This document shows positions 1-12,811 of a stretch of 64,000 bases of DNA, piece after piece (position 1 is the stretch's first letter; each line of letters starts with the position of its first letter). Source of the DNA: Pterobdella sp. o SKG-2022 (Eukaryota; Annelida; Clitellata; Hirudinida; Piscicolidae). Where the stretch lies: NCBI GenBank assembly GCA_964035795.1, contig OZ038320.1:18494589-18558588 (forward strand). The letters are read 5' to 3'. Made by a program: the position numbers and the translations under genes. The notes beneath the pieces were generated by a model. The model was given only the letters and a program-made list of their open reading frames with translations, made no database searches and was not told where the DNA came from.

Positions 1-3000
1 CTTGACAAGTTGGAAGGTTGTATAAAAGGTCTTGCTCCAGCAACTAAGATTGAATTCTCGCTAAGAAGTCACCTAGACAAGAAAATCTTTTCGGAAACTT
101 CTTACATAAACTACACTGGTGATAAATCTTTTATTATGTTTTAAATGATTTAGGTTGAAAGATGAAGCTAATTTTGAGACAGAAAAACATGAAACTTGGA
201 AAATATATAAGTAAAAATTTAAAAACTTGGAGGATTTTCAACAAAAAATATTTTTGGTTCAGTATAAATGTATTTCTTACTTAAGCTTGAAATAATCATT
301 ATGAAATGTTTTAACTTTTTATACAAAATTTTTTCTATACCAGCTTAACTATAATAATCAAATATTTAAAAATTTAGTGGATTTGAAATTTCCAACATAA
401 AAAATTCAAATAATTTCATCATGTTTAAATTTTAAGGTCCATTCAAGCCATCGGATGTCCGTCAGCTGAATAGCACTCGAAGCTCGGTTTGTATAAAGTG
501 GCAGCAACAAAATAAATATACGGGGTTTTTTTTCCAAGTCTCTAATCAACACTCAAAGTCTGGAAGAAAAAAAATTGAAAATCCTAGAAATGTATTAGAA
601 GCCAATGGGTTTCACCAAATTGAAGCTTGTCTGCAAGACCCCGCCATAAAGAATGATTTCAACTTGAGTTTGATGACATTTTATAATGCGGATTCAGGAA
701 ATGAAATAATCAGTGAAAGTACATGTTTCATCGGAGTTGCCAGTAGGTTGTTAACGACAGTGTATTAACAACGGTTTAACATAATAATTTATTTAGTAAT
801 ACCTTTATAAATAAATTATAAAAAAAACCAACGTCCCACAAACACAGATCTGGAGCTAAATGTTCAAAAAAACATTGGCGAAGACAATGAAGGAAGTCTT
901 GTTATAAGTCGTGGAATTTATGAAAACATACAAATTCATATCACTCCGGACCTCCCAAACATAGAGTGTGATAAAAACAAGTGCTTCTTAAAAAATTTGA
1001 AATCAGACACTAGATACACTTTTAATGTGAATGCTACTAAAAATGGACCCAAACACCCATACTGTTATTCCTACGACAAAGTCACCTCAAACTCCACAGA
1101 CACATTTCTGACTTGTGAGTGAACAAACTCTTCAGAGATATAAGTTTTGTTAATATTAAATTTATTGATAGTTTAAAATCATATGAGTATGCCAAATTTT
1201 GTTAAAATTATGGCTTTAAAACGAATGCGCGTATTCTTCGTTTATAACCCACACGAAGACTCAGTTTTGCTGAACGAAAAATGTATGACCAAGTGGATTG
1301 ATTAGCTATAAAATTAAGAAAAAATAACATAACTCAAAAGATTTTGAATTTTTTTGAAATCTTTATGTCGCATAACTAAACTGAACTTTTCAAAGCTTAA
1401 GCAAGGTTTATCTAAAAATTTAGTTTCTAAAAATTTTGCCAACGAGATAAGCTAAAGTTGCCTACAATAATTTCTGAATACTAACCTAAATCCAGAATTT
1501 CGATTATTTTGAAATGAAAATTTTAAAGCAATTTGAACTCGTGTTAAATTGGAAGTTTTCTTTGGCTATCGTAAAGTTAAAATTAATTTTTAAAATTGTA
1601 TAAAAAACTTATTTTATAATTTTTTTGTATGGGGATTAAAATGAGTAGCAAAAAATGGAGTTTGAAACTAAAAAATACACTGAGAGAAAATTTCTGTTAA
1701 AAGCTGAAACTCCAGACTATTCAGCTTGTAGACTAAACTTCAAGCCAGAAGGAAATAGGTGGAGAAATTAAATCTTAGGATATGCTCTGGAAATGTCAGT
1801 TTTGATCGGTTTTAAGTTTCAGAAAAGCAATGTCGAATATTAATCTCAAGAAAGCATTTACCTTCTGGTATTCCTTAACGATGTCAGTGTCAGTAGCCAA
1901 AACTTGATAAAAAATTTCATAAATTTTTTTGCATTTATGTTTGTAAAAACATCAAAAATGAATAGAGTTTACTTGAATAAAAAGGAAGTTTAAAAGTTTT
2001 CTCTTTATAAACGTTTTATTAACTTTTTTTAAATCTTAGATTATACTGCTGTGCATGCTCCAGCAACTTGGGTTGACAGCAGTCAGCCTAGACTATTGAT
2101 ACTATTATAGAGTAATTACAAAAACAGGCCAATCATTTGAAACGACTTTTTATAGACTGTTAGTCCGAGCTAACGTCCAACTTAAAATTATCGATTTCAA
2201 GATCCGCCTACACTTGGGCCGCTTGCCTTGCCGTTGTTAAAAAAAAGATCATCCGCCAAGCCAAATGACAACACTACCTAAATATCAGTATTTCAATACC
2301 TGCTTATCTAGTTTATAACAAAAAAGCAATCTCAGCTTGGAGGACTATCTTCGGTGCAGGTTACGTCATGAGCAAGACCATGACTATGAATATGAAACTA
2401 ATTTCAGAACATTTATGTGTAATTTTATTGCGAAAGTATCAAATTGATTAGATTTATTTGTTCAATGTAAATATAGTTGAAATTTCTTTTCTTCATATAA
2501 CTAGCTTGATGAATAAAACAATTATTCAATTAACCGATGCTTCTTAAAACCCATATATAGATGTTCCTTTCAACTAAAAAGATCCTTACTTGAGATATAA
2601 CGAAATAAAATTTATTGAAGTTCCGGGGAAAGTGCGTGAAATGAAATTACAAGAGATGGACAGCGGCCAGGTTAATATCACATGGAGACCTCCCCAACAA
2701 CATAAAAACATCCATTCATATTCCTTTTTTCTTAATGATACTTTAGAAACTGAGATGAAATGTTCTAATGTTTCAAGCGTAAGTCTAGTTAGTTGTGTTC
2801 TTGGTAGTTGGATGCTGTTATTATGAATAGTTAAAAATCCAATCATAGTTGCAACTATAACTTCATATTGAATAATACACTGTATTTCAGAATTGTTCTA
2901 GCATTATGTGGTTTGTTTTATCGGAGTTAGTAGCAGGTGCCATATACATTGTTAATGTGTCTGCCAAAAACGAAATGGGAGATGGAAGACCCGAGCAGCT

Positions 3001-6000
3001 TGTTATAGTTGGAAAGAAAATAGGTTGTAGAATTATTTTGTTAGGTTTGATTTGTTTATGAGTGGCATGATTGAGTTTAATGATGGGTCATAACACTTGA
3101 AAATATTTTTGATGTTTAATATCTCATTAATCAGATTGGTTAAAAGTTATTTTAAAATTAAATTGAAATTATTTCTACAATTCAAATTTGAATTTTTAAG
3201 ATACAGGCTTAGCAGTTTGGAAAGTGATAGTGCTACTTATTTTGGCTCTAATGGCGGCAGTAGTTTTAGCGGTGTTGTTTATCTTCAGAAGACGGATCCA
3301 CCAATCATTGTTCGTGAATCTCATGTTTTGATATAAATTAATGATAGATTTGATTGAATATATTGAATAAAATGAACATTAAGTTATTGATACTTTCCAG
3401 CATTTCGAAGCATGCCAAAACCTTGCCTCCCAATGTCACTGTGCTTGAACTAGAGTACATACCCTAATACTCTTAACACTTTCAATCTATAAATATTCAT
3501 CAAATAAAAAAATCAATAACCACAGTATAAAGTGAATGTTAATTGTGTTTCAAGGATCCAGGAGCCAGCACCGATGAAGATCGATGAGTTGATGCAGGAG
3601 TTGAATAACAAACATAAAGATTCCGACTATCTTTTCTCTAAAGAATATGAGGTTAGAGTTAATTTAAACTTTAGTGTGTCTTGTCATTAGTCGTAATTAC
3701 CATTATTAAATTAACTGTAATCATAATTTTTTTTGAAAACCTAAATAATGATCACATTAATTATCGAAAACCAAACTTTTTCAACGAGATTTTCGATATA
3801 TTGAATAAAATGAAAAATATTTAAATAATTTGCTTACTTCTCAACTATTTAGAAGAGATCATTTATCTTATAATTATTTTTCAACAACTTCAATGCCAAC
3901 TAAAAGTTGCTCAATGAGACAAGTCCGAAGTTCCCTACAACAGTGGCTCTAAAACCAGAAAACAAAACCAAAAACCGTTTTAATGACATCCTCGCGTGTG
4001 AGTCTATTGTTTTATATGAAAATTTAAAAAATTGCAAAAATATGAAAAATAATTGGTCAATTAATTATACAGAATCACAATTATCAATTATAAGAAAACA
4101 TAGCCTAAAAGCATGGATTTTTTTTACGAAAATACCTTGCAATTTAACCCAGCAAACTTATGTAACATAGGAGTCGACACATATACTTGATTGTTAAAGC
4201 ATTAAAGTTGTATAATAAAATTTTTATTTATTTTTTATCACCAAAATTGAAAATAATGGATCAAAATTCCGGTTCTAACATACTAATAGTTTAAATAAAT
4301 TAAATTTAATCCTGATTATGAGTTATACTTGCATAACTATTTGTAGTCGACCATTCAAGAGTGAAGCTTTCTGGGTGTGATATGACAGACACAGGAGATG
4401 TTAATGACTACATCAATGCCAACTTCATACCCGTAACAATTTCTTATGTTATTTTAGAGAATTCAGAAAAACCATACTGAAAGGACTTTTTTTACTATTT
4501 ATAATAAATTTGAGCAGTCAACGTAATGTGCCTTTAATTGATATTATTGCTAGTTTGAAGTATTATTTAATTAGCTTTCAAGGAATTGTATGTAGGGAGT
4601 ATTAAAAAATGGCATGAACCATAAAAGAATTTTTGAGTTAATCTCTCATTACTTTTTTGCTGAGCGGTTATCAAACCATTTATATTTATTTTCTTTATTC
4701 TTTCTATTGATTTCAATTCAAACTTGAAAATTGGCACGTTTTTTGATATTTCTATTATTAAAAAAAAAAAATATTTTTGATAAGTTGGAACTTTGATGAA
4801 AATTAGCATAGAATTTTGAAAATATCTTATTTACTATTATATTTCATTTACTTGCTTATAAAAAATTAAGGGCTACCTGTCAAAACGTCAGTACATAGCG
4901 AGTCAAGGACCCATGAAAGGGACTCTAGACGATTTCTGGAGAATGGTAAAACGTCAAATTAAAAAAAAATTTTTTTTTAGAAAGACAAAGTAAAACTAGA
5001 TAAAAATCAAAAACTAAATTAAATAAGATTGTTAAAAATGATAATTTTTATAAAAATATATTTTTAAAACAAAAAATTGTCTACACGGAATAATCTTTGA
5101 CGTTGATAAAAATATTGTAGGTATAAATTTATTAAACTTTTCATGGAATAAACAATAACAATGCTCTTGAAACGATGTTGTACTGGGTCAGGTTTGGGAC
5201 CACAAGGTCACCTGTATCGTGATGCTTACGAAACTCTTCGAAAAAGAAAAGGTATAATCAGAGAAATCTGAAAATTCTATTTTTTAAATGAAAATTGGTA
5301 AGTATATTTCTTTCAAAATTTCTATTATTTCCAGGAAAAATGCAGCAAATACTGGTCAGATGATAATGAAAAAGAGTATGGAGATGTGAAAGTTGAACTG
5401 AGTAACACTCAAAACTACGATTTCTATGAAGAAAGAACATTCAAAGTCTCAGTCGATTCGGAAAGTCGTTGTGTATCTCACTTTTGGTTTCTGAATTGGC
5501 CTGATTTCGGGGTTCCTTGTAAAAAACAGCTTTTGAAGTTTTTGACTGAAGTTCGTTTGTCAAACAATTCAAAACATCCAACTATTGTTCACTGCAGGTT
5601 TTTGTGATATTTTAACATCTATCAAAAATTATAGTGAAAAATTGGCAGTTATATAAGTGAAAATATATTGTGAAAAAAATAGGTTTAAATTATTTAAAAC
5701 AAAAATTTAACGTTATAATGAGCACTTAAATGTAACCCTTACTTTACGAACGAAACGTAAGTTTCGTACATATTTTAAAAATTTAAAGATTTCGATATTA
5801 AACCATATTTATTAAAAAAAATCAAAATTGAAAAAATTTTTCTTGAAAGACACAAAGCTTAATAGCTCATATGAACTACACTTGCACAGTGCAGGTGTGG
5901 GCAGAACAGGGACCTTCATATTATTGGACCGCATCATCCACTCCATAAACCACGATAACTACGTTGATGTGTTTTCTGTGGTCAAGGATATGAGGAAATA

Positions 6001-6406
6001 TAGATGTCGTATGGTACAAACTGAGGTGAATGTTACCTTCGTAGAGTATGAAGGCTTTAAATTTTTGTGGCGTTTCAGATTTTTATTGTTTTTTGTTAAG
6101 ATGCAATAGTCAATTATTCGATTTTCTAAGTTCTTGTCAGTATATGACTTCAATTGAAAAATTTGTGCAGGCTCAGTATATATTCGCTCATGACTGTATT
6201 ACTGAAGAAATATTCAACTCTTCTGCCTTGCTCTGTTATGAAAACGGAGAACGTAAGCTGCATAAAAAATTTTTGATTTAAAAAAAAATTTAATGAACAT
6301 TCAAATAAACGTCAATACCCACTCAGCTGGAAAATTAAATGATACATTTTTGAGGGAAAACTTCTACGTAAACCCAAGCTACAAATCGCTTAAAGTTAAA
6401 AATTAA
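1..6406 (+). CDS. Receptor-type protein tyrosine phosphatase, FN3 domains + TM + single PTP domain (5' partial)
   Basis: Sixteen exons, all phase-consistent: 1-118, 437-742, 848-1114, 2582-2778, 2891-3023, 3207-3309, 3401-3454, 3555-3651, 3907-3997, 4347-4432, 4871-4945, 5192-5251, 5335-5597, 5890-6025, 6171-6252 and 6327-6406, giving 715 residues with the N-terminus cut off by the window. The first five exons encode fibronectin-III-like ectodomain modules, with WRPP and an [11 protein letters not shown] strand. Exon 6 encodes one membrane helix followed by basic RRR. The cytoplasmic part is one phosphatase domain: KNRFNDIL (phosphotyrosine loop), [16 protein letters not shown], the WPDFGVP loop with its catalytic Asp, the P-loop [10 protein letters not shown] joined across the 5597/5890 intron, and the terminal AQYIFAHD. 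All catalytic residues are present, so it should dephosphorylate tyrosines on membrane-proximal proteins. Only one PTP domain precedes the stop, as in the R3 class (PTPRB/PTPRJ/Ptp10D type); the class is inferred. The borders of the 3207-3309 and 3401-3454 exons are the least certain. Confidence 0.88.
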
Positions 6407-7168
6407 TTTTCCTTTTTCAACGACTATTTTATCATTTTCTAATCAAGGCTTATTTATAAGTTGTTTCACGTTAGTTACATATTCTTTTCACCATTTCACA
6501 TTTGATTGTACAAAGCTGGTTTTACACTGATTTTTTTAGTTATACCAGCTCCGACAAACACTTACCACAATCTCTCAAAGAAAACTTCATCAGAAATAAT
6601 TTTCTGTTGGCAATACACGTTTTACTTGTCAATTTTCATGATTTTTTTTAAGTTAAATAAAATAATCAAGACATTTTTTGTGTTGATACAAATATGAAAT
6701 GTAAATATACAAGTGAAAGCTGATGGGAAATGGGAAGCTAGTGATTTATGATAGAAATTTAAAACCAAATCATGTTTAAATTGAAAACTTAAAGGAATGA
6801 ATGAATTAAATACTATCAACACCAAAGTCCATTAGTAATTCAAGGCTGAATAGGGTTTTGAATAAGTGAAACAATAATCAGATCTCTTGTGTAATTCAAC
6901 ACAGGCACAATTATAATAGTGGAAGAGATAGGTGATAGACGTCGTAGCCTCAAAGCATTATATCAATACAATTATATCTTATCAATTATTTCAAATGAAA
7001 ATATTCTGATGTTCTTTGCCTATAAAATGAATTATTAATTCACTCAACTCAAACGCATTGCAACACTATTCTCTATTCGTTAATCACTCAAACATAACTC
7101 TAAAATGATAAACACATTCATTCAACCAAAATGCATACACGCCATACAAAACACGCAATCAGTGAAAA
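6407..7168. other. Convergent intergenic spacer between the RPTP and RAB21 genes
   Basis: This is AT-rich sequence holding the 3' ends of two tail-to-tail genes. An AATAAA lies near 6656 on the + strand and may serve the phosphatase mRNA. I see no coding exon or repeat in it. Confidence 0.6.
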
Positions 7169-9154
7169 CTAGCAGCATGATGAACGGGTAGGGGGTGGTT
7201 GATCGTCAAGGATGGTAACGCTAGGAGTGCCTCCACCTCTCTGCTTGCCTTCCTTCATCTTCTCTCCTCGATACTCCAGCATTCCTGTTTAATCATGCCA
7301 AAATATTTAAAGGATGTGTAACAAACCTATTGTGAATTTAAAAAAGAAAAGTATTTTAGTGGAAAAAGATGGTTTGGCTTGAATTTAAATGATAGGATCA
7401 AACCAAAAAAAAAATTTTTAATGAAAAAACTTGATATGAATAAAAATTTATTATTTAAATTTATATATAAAATGAGTTGATTTAGTAGCATCTATTACAC
7501 CTGAAAATGATCCTCAAAAGCGCTTGATGGCATAATTAATCACAAGTTTGAAAATACTCAAATGTTGATAAACAGAACACGATGAAGTAAACAAATTATA
7601 TTATTTAAAAATGACCACATTAAATTAAACTAGATAAAATATATCAAATTGTTTCATTCCTTGAATCAATGTGTAAGGCTCTGTCACTTAATACTAAGAC
7701 CTTTCTTATACCTTTTGTGAGGTCAAAGAACAACTCCTCCACACCCTTGTTCAGTTTAGCAGATGTTTGAAAGTGTTTAGCTCCTACTGATTGTGCATAA
7801 CTGCCATGATTATTTTTCATTTTGAACATTTGATTTTTATTGAAAATATTCAATTATTCAAAGTTCTTTGTGATCTTGGAATTTACTTGATTGAATATTA
7901 TAATTTAATGGAATATTTTTACAAAATCATTGATATTTATTTTGATATTAAGTAATTATCTTTAAAAATTAATAAAAATATTTTTCACTAAAATCTTGAT
8001 TTTATATTAAAAAATTTAGTATATTCAACCTTTCAGCCATCTCTATAGGAACATTTCTGTCCTTTTCAAGGTCTAATTTGTTGCCCACAATTCTCAAACA
8101 CACCTTATCTCCTAGCATCTTTCTCAATTCTTTCACCCATACTTGTACCTTTGGTAATTTTTTTTGTTTAATTATTATGTTTATTGCTACCATCATTTTT
8201 TTTTCTTATCATTAGTATCATCATCATTTTTTAAAATGATTATGATTATTTATTTTATTTTCAATAATTTTTTCTAAAAATTTTTTTTCTCTTTTTAATT
8301 AACAAAGCATTTGAGATATAAATGCTGACAATGTTTGCATGGAAGTCAGTAAATCCTTATATTTGGTCCTCTACTTGATAATGTAAATTCATCTTATGAA
8401 AAGCTTCATGGAATGAAATAAACTCCTAAAAGTGTTTTCATTTAAATATTTACATTTGGCTTGAAGGATTAAAATGTTAAATTTTATACTTATAAGTTAT
8501 TTATATGATAATAATAAATTAGAAAAAAAAATTAAGAAAGAATTTGATTTATTAGAAAAAAAATTAAACACTTAATCAATACATATGATTTATTGAACTA
8601 CTTTTTTGAAAGAATCCTCATCAGTTATGTCATAAACCAATAAGGCTCCATTGCTATCTCTATAGTAGATTGGACCCAAAGCATGAAATCTGATCATTTT
8701 AAGTTTAGCTGTTTACTCTAAGCTGTTTGACATGAAAAATGAATTAAACCTTTCCTGCCCTGCAGTATCCCAAAGAGAAAGAGTAACTCTATTCCCTGAA
8801 ACTGTAATTTTTTTTGTCAAAAAGGATGCCTGCGAAATTCAAATGAATCAATTATATCAATTTAAACTTTAAATAAAATGATAAATTATTTGAGTATTAG
8901 AATTTAAATGAATAATGTCAATAAATTTGAACTAAAATGAAATTTAATTAATGGAAAATTTAACCAAATATTAAGTTAATCATTAATCAAAAACTCAACA
9001 AAAAAAAATTTCATACCTGAAGTGTTGAAATATGCTTGTCTTTGAACTTGTCTTCAACGTAGCGAAGTACTAAAGAGGTTTTTCCTACTGCTCCTTCCCC
9101 TAATAAAACTACTTTAAAAGTAATATTTTGATCTTGTATTTCTCGATCTGTCAT
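7169..9154 (-). CDS. RAB21: Ras-related small GTPase Rab21
   Basis: Six exons on the minus strand (9154-9017, 8829-8750, 8689-8602, 8148-8030, 7800-7712, 7284-7169) join in phase to 209 residues; human RAB21 has about 225. The start is the ATG at 9154, giving MTDREIQDQN before the fold. Visible motifs are P-loop GEGAVGKTS, switch I KHISTLQASF, switch II WDTAGQERF, NKLDLEK and TSAK. The KHISTLQASF stretch and VWVKELRKMLG are characteristic of Rab21 rather than Rab5 or Rab22. The last exon, too short to stand out as an open frame, supplies a Gly-rich linker, SVTILDD and the terminal SSCC, a di-cysteine geranylgeranylation signal. Known family role: early endosome traffic and integrin internalisation. 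The protein ends at the second Cys, whereas the human protein has two or three further residues. Nothing suggests a pseudogene. Confidence 0.93.
8398..8447. repeat. Single-arm copy of the 9.54-kb hairpin repeat, in a RAB21 intron
   Basis: The stretch reads like the right arm of the inverted repeat at 9541-9635 (shared words AAAGCTTC, TGGAAT, AAATAAACTC and TTTCATTT) in the same orientation. It sits in the intron between RAB21 exons 3 and 4. Confidence 0.5.
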
Positions 9155-10617
9155 TTCAATAGCTTATAAAAAAATAATTAAAATTTTTTCATAATATTTG
9201 AAACTTATTTAAATTTCCTATACTGACGAAATACGCAAATTCAGATATTTTAGTGATTATTCAACTGAATATATTTTTTTCGCAGAGTTAGAACGCACAC
9301 TTCGACAAACTTTTTCAAACCTATATGATTGGTTTACGAATGATTACGAGCAATAACAAAAAATAATTCATTTGCATAAAATTAATTATGACTAAATTTA
9401 CTAAAAATAAACAATTTGAATGAAAATCATATCTATTGAACATTTTGGAAAAAAATTAATATTAAATTTGCTGTGAAATGCATTTTTCAGCATTTAACAT
9501 AAAGTTACTTTTTTAATTCTTTGAACCAAACCTAAATATTCAAATGGAAACACTTTTAGGAGTTTATTTTGTTCCACGTTAATTTTCACAAAAAGCTTCG
9601 TGGAATAAAATAAACTCTCAAGTGATTTCATTTGAATACATATCTAATATAAATAACTATATGAAAAATTATTGGAAACAAAATAAAAACTTTTTTTAAA
9701 AATATGAATATTCGGCAACCAAACAAATGTTTTGGTGTGAGTTTGTTAAAATGTGTTTTCTGATTCTGCTGCGGAAAAAATTTAGATGAAGAATCACTGG
9801 TGTTTCGAAAGTTAAACATCGTGTAAGGTAGAAATGCTTAGTTATCTAGCATCTAAAGTCCAAATAGAAAAAACTTTTGACAAAAAATACAAAAACAAAA
9901 CTTTTTTAAAAATATTTTTTAACATGAAAATAACGTGAAAGTCATGAAAATGTAATTATATTGCCAATCTTAGACAGGTATTCTTTTATTGAGATTTCAG
10001 CTATTTCTATTTATTCGTTCTGTTCCAGCCCGTTCCGAAGTAGTGACTTCATAAAATGAAAAACTTTTTTTCCTCACTCTGACCAGCGATAAAAAGATAA
10101 TTTTTGCTGCAGATTTCGCTTTAAAACCAGTTACTTTATGTTCTGTAAAAGCTTTTCCACTGGTTTGCTTACGACATCATTATTTTAACTGGAGTTACAT
10201 GCTTTGATTCTAAAACCATGTTTCAAAGAAAGTTTCAACTCTCTGTGTCCTTAGTAAACTAAATAAATTTCAAGCAAAAAAATTAGTTATGTTCGCCAGC
10301 AGCTTTTTTAATTTATAAGATAAAAACTTTCTTGTGAGATAACCTTCGAAGTTCCTACCCTCAAAATATCCTTCGAGCTTAAAAAAGAATACTTTTAATT
10401 CAATTTTCTAATTCAACTTTCAACTCATATAATTTTCCAGATTTCATATCCACGTTTTAAGCCGATTCGAAAGTTTCTGCTTATTTTACCCCGTTTGTGC
10501 CCAAAATGCTAATGGCAGTAATTTTTTATTAAAACTTCTGTTTCTACCTTAAAACAACCTCACAAAAACACAGAAAAAAACAAATTTTAGTTTTGGCAAA
10601 AAATAAGCGAGATACAG
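9155..10617. other. Region upstream of RAB21 with no gene
   Basis: This should hold the RAB21 promoter next to 9154. Apart from the foldback repeat at 9541-9635 I see only AT-rich sequence with no exon-like open frame. Confidence 0.5.
9541..9635. repeat. Foldback repeat (about 37-nt arms)
   Basis: The left arm (9541-9578) and right arm (9599-9635) are imperfect reverse complements around a loop of about 20 nt; GTTCCACG on the left pairs with CGTGGAAT on the right. A relative of the right arm lies at 8398-8447, so this is a dispersed family, probably a short foldback/MITE element. Confidence 0.6.
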
Positions 10618-12113
10618 GGTGATCTCATATGAGATCAATGGGCAAAATTGTTAGCAAATGGGCTTTAAACGCATAGCATTAAAAAAAGTAGTTTTAAGAA
10701 TTTAATTCACTTTAATTTGATTTTTAAAACCAAAATATAAAAATATTTCAAATTTATATAATTATTCGTAACTGAAATTTCTTAAAAAGTTTTAAAAAAA
10801 TATTTTTTTTTTCAAAATTATTAAGGATTTTTCATTGTTTGTTCTAATATTCAAATAACTGAAAACGAAATTTCACATATAATAACCGAAAAACTCATCG
10901 AATTTTTTGAAAACGAAAAATTTCCATTTTTATTTATCATTATGATATAAATAAATCCAAGCTACGCTCAAAGTAACCGTGAATTTTTTCAAAATTTCCG
11001 TGGTCTGGCGGTGCATGGCTTGTTTTGGAATCTTCTTTGTTCATTTCTAGTTATTATAATATGTTCTTGAAGATTGAAAGGGGCATTATTGAGAGCTTGT
11101 GGAGGTTTGAAAAGTTGTATTTTTTGATTTGCTGTTGTCCAAATGCAGAGTTTTTGAAGTAGAATCGTCTAATTGCTCTTCTAAATGTAAGCAAATCGGT
11201 TTTTGGGCCTGCGTATAACTTTCTTCGTTTGACCAATTACAGCATATCTGAAAGTTTATTACTGCCATACCTAGTATTTTTGTAAATATTGGTCAATACC
11301 ATTTTTAGCCTCTATTGTTGTGGCATATTTGCTTGCCAACCAATCGTCTTAATCCACTCCAGACATTTTTGAGCTAAATTTTTCAAATACATTAAGCCAA
11401 GGAACTAAACCTTTGATTATAATTTATTTTTCCAATGAGTTACTTCATGAATAAGTTCAACTGCATCATAATTTGTTCTGGTGTTTACCACAGTATTATC
11501 TATCCACCTCACAATTAAAATTTCTTCATTGGTATCGAAACTATAGCTGAGTGTCTCTTTTTTGCTTATTCATTGTTTTTTGTTCGTTCAAAGGGCTTTT
11601 TCTTAACCTGTTGTCTTTTATATTTTCTGTTTCTCAAAAACCAAAACTTTTTAGATGAATCGTGAATTGATAACTTGTGAAAAAGTTTTCAAAAAATGCA
11701 GTGTAAGATTGGATTTCTTCTACCGCATCCAACGTATTCAAAAAAACTTATGATCTTAGTTGTAGGCCTTTCCGTTGAGCTGATAAGTTTTTATCACAAT
11801 ACAGGTTAAGGTTAGAGCAAAAGCTTGAAGAACCACACAATGTCCAAACTTTGTAGCAAAATCTAATTGGCTTGCCCCAAATAAACTGTTTGAGTGTGTG
11901 ATATACGAAGAATTTTATGAAATTTTGTATCACTCAATTATAAATATAAAATAATATTTACAAAAAGATTTTTTTAAAATTTATTTGACTATTTCATTTA
12001 TTTTTTGTAATAGTTACATTTTTAAAATTGAAATTCCACTAATTATAATGTATTTTATGTAAAACGCCCATTTGCTAACACTTGTGCCCATTGATCTCAT
12101 ATGAAGTCAGTAA
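10618..12113 (-). mobile_element. Decayed piggyBac-like DNA transposon with palindromic inverted termini
   Basis: The ends are inverted copies of one sequence. The left end at 10618-10665 and the reverse complement of 12065-12113 share CATATGAGATCAATGGGC, and both continue with GTTAGCAAATGGGC. The left tip GATCTCATATGAGATC is itself a 16-bp palindrome. Between them, on the minus strand and broken by stops and frameshifts, are pieces that read like a piggyBac transposase: KPIRFCYKVWTLCGSSS (11748-11933), then ILIVRWIDNTVV around 11,500, then KMSGVD in another frame near 11,370 and RRAIRRFYF (11054-11236). The order matches the second half of the DDE_Tnp_1_7 domain. The N-terminal part is missing, as the right end lies only about 130 bp upstream of the first piece. 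I did not find clean TTAA target sites at the tips, so the exact borders are uncertain. Confidence 0.62.
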
Positions 12114-12426
12114 CTTTTAATGCCTTTTATTCTGTTGATTTTACATGTAGCTCAAATTTAAAAATTTTATAATACTAATTCAAGATAACTTAAAAATACT
12201 TTATTTTGTCTCAACATAAAAATAAATTATTATGCCTTAATTAAATGTTTTTCGCTAAACGCCCATAAAAGTGAAATTTGGACAATTTTAAGCTTAAATA
12301 TCACAATATTTAAATTGAAAATTCAAGAAAAGTAAATTTAGTATTAAAGATAAAACCTTAGTTAATAAAAAACATTAATTGGATTTGGATAAATATTAAC
12401 CAATAATTAGTAAAACTTTTAGATGT

Positions 12427-12463
12427 AAGTGATCTCATATGAGATCAATGGGCACAAATGGCT
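12427..12463 (+). repeat. Third, solo copy of the piggyBac-like terminal repeat
   Basis: GATCTCATATGAGATC followed by AATGGGCACAAATGG repeats the left terminus at 10618 in the same orientation, about 315 bp beyond the right end of the element. AACGCCCAT near 12260 may be part of the same debris. Confidence 0.6.
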
Positions 12464-12594
12464 TAATTGTTTTCACGATCTCATTATTTCTCAGTAACTA
12501 TGGTAAAGTATTTTTTCAGTTTTTTTAACTATCTTTGACGTTAATTCTATTTTTGTCAAAACCATGAAGCCGAAATTATTCTTTGAACTGATTA

Positions 12595-12775
12595 ACTGAA
12601 AATTCAACTTCTGTGGAATTCTCTCCCGTCTAACTTGCGCTCATCACCTTCTCTCAAAAATTTTCGCAAACTTTTGAAAACTCGCCTATACCATGAAAAA
12701 TTTCATTTTTAATTTCTCACAATCATTTGAGCGCCTCTGAAGCAAACGTTTGTAAATTTTGCGCTATGAAAATTT
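12595..12775 (+). mobile_element. LINE 3' end fragment (copy 1)
   Basis: The + strand reads WNSLPSNLRSSPSL, then NFRKLLKTRLYH and a stop. This is the typical last block of a non-LTR retrotransposon reverse transcriptase (WNSLP..R...SL..F...LK..L). About 100 nt of 3' untranslated sequence follows. The nucleotide sequence is closely repeated at 13165-13340. Confidence 0.65.
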
Positions 12776-12811
12776 CAATTTAAATCCCCGTCCCACTCTT
12801 TTTTTCAATCA

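Noticed and set aside
2030..2360. Less AT-rich patch in an RPTP intron as a possible extra exon
   Set aside because: The exon at 848-1114 joins the exon at 2582-2778 in phase without it, and no frame in the patch gives FN3-like sequence with splice sites.
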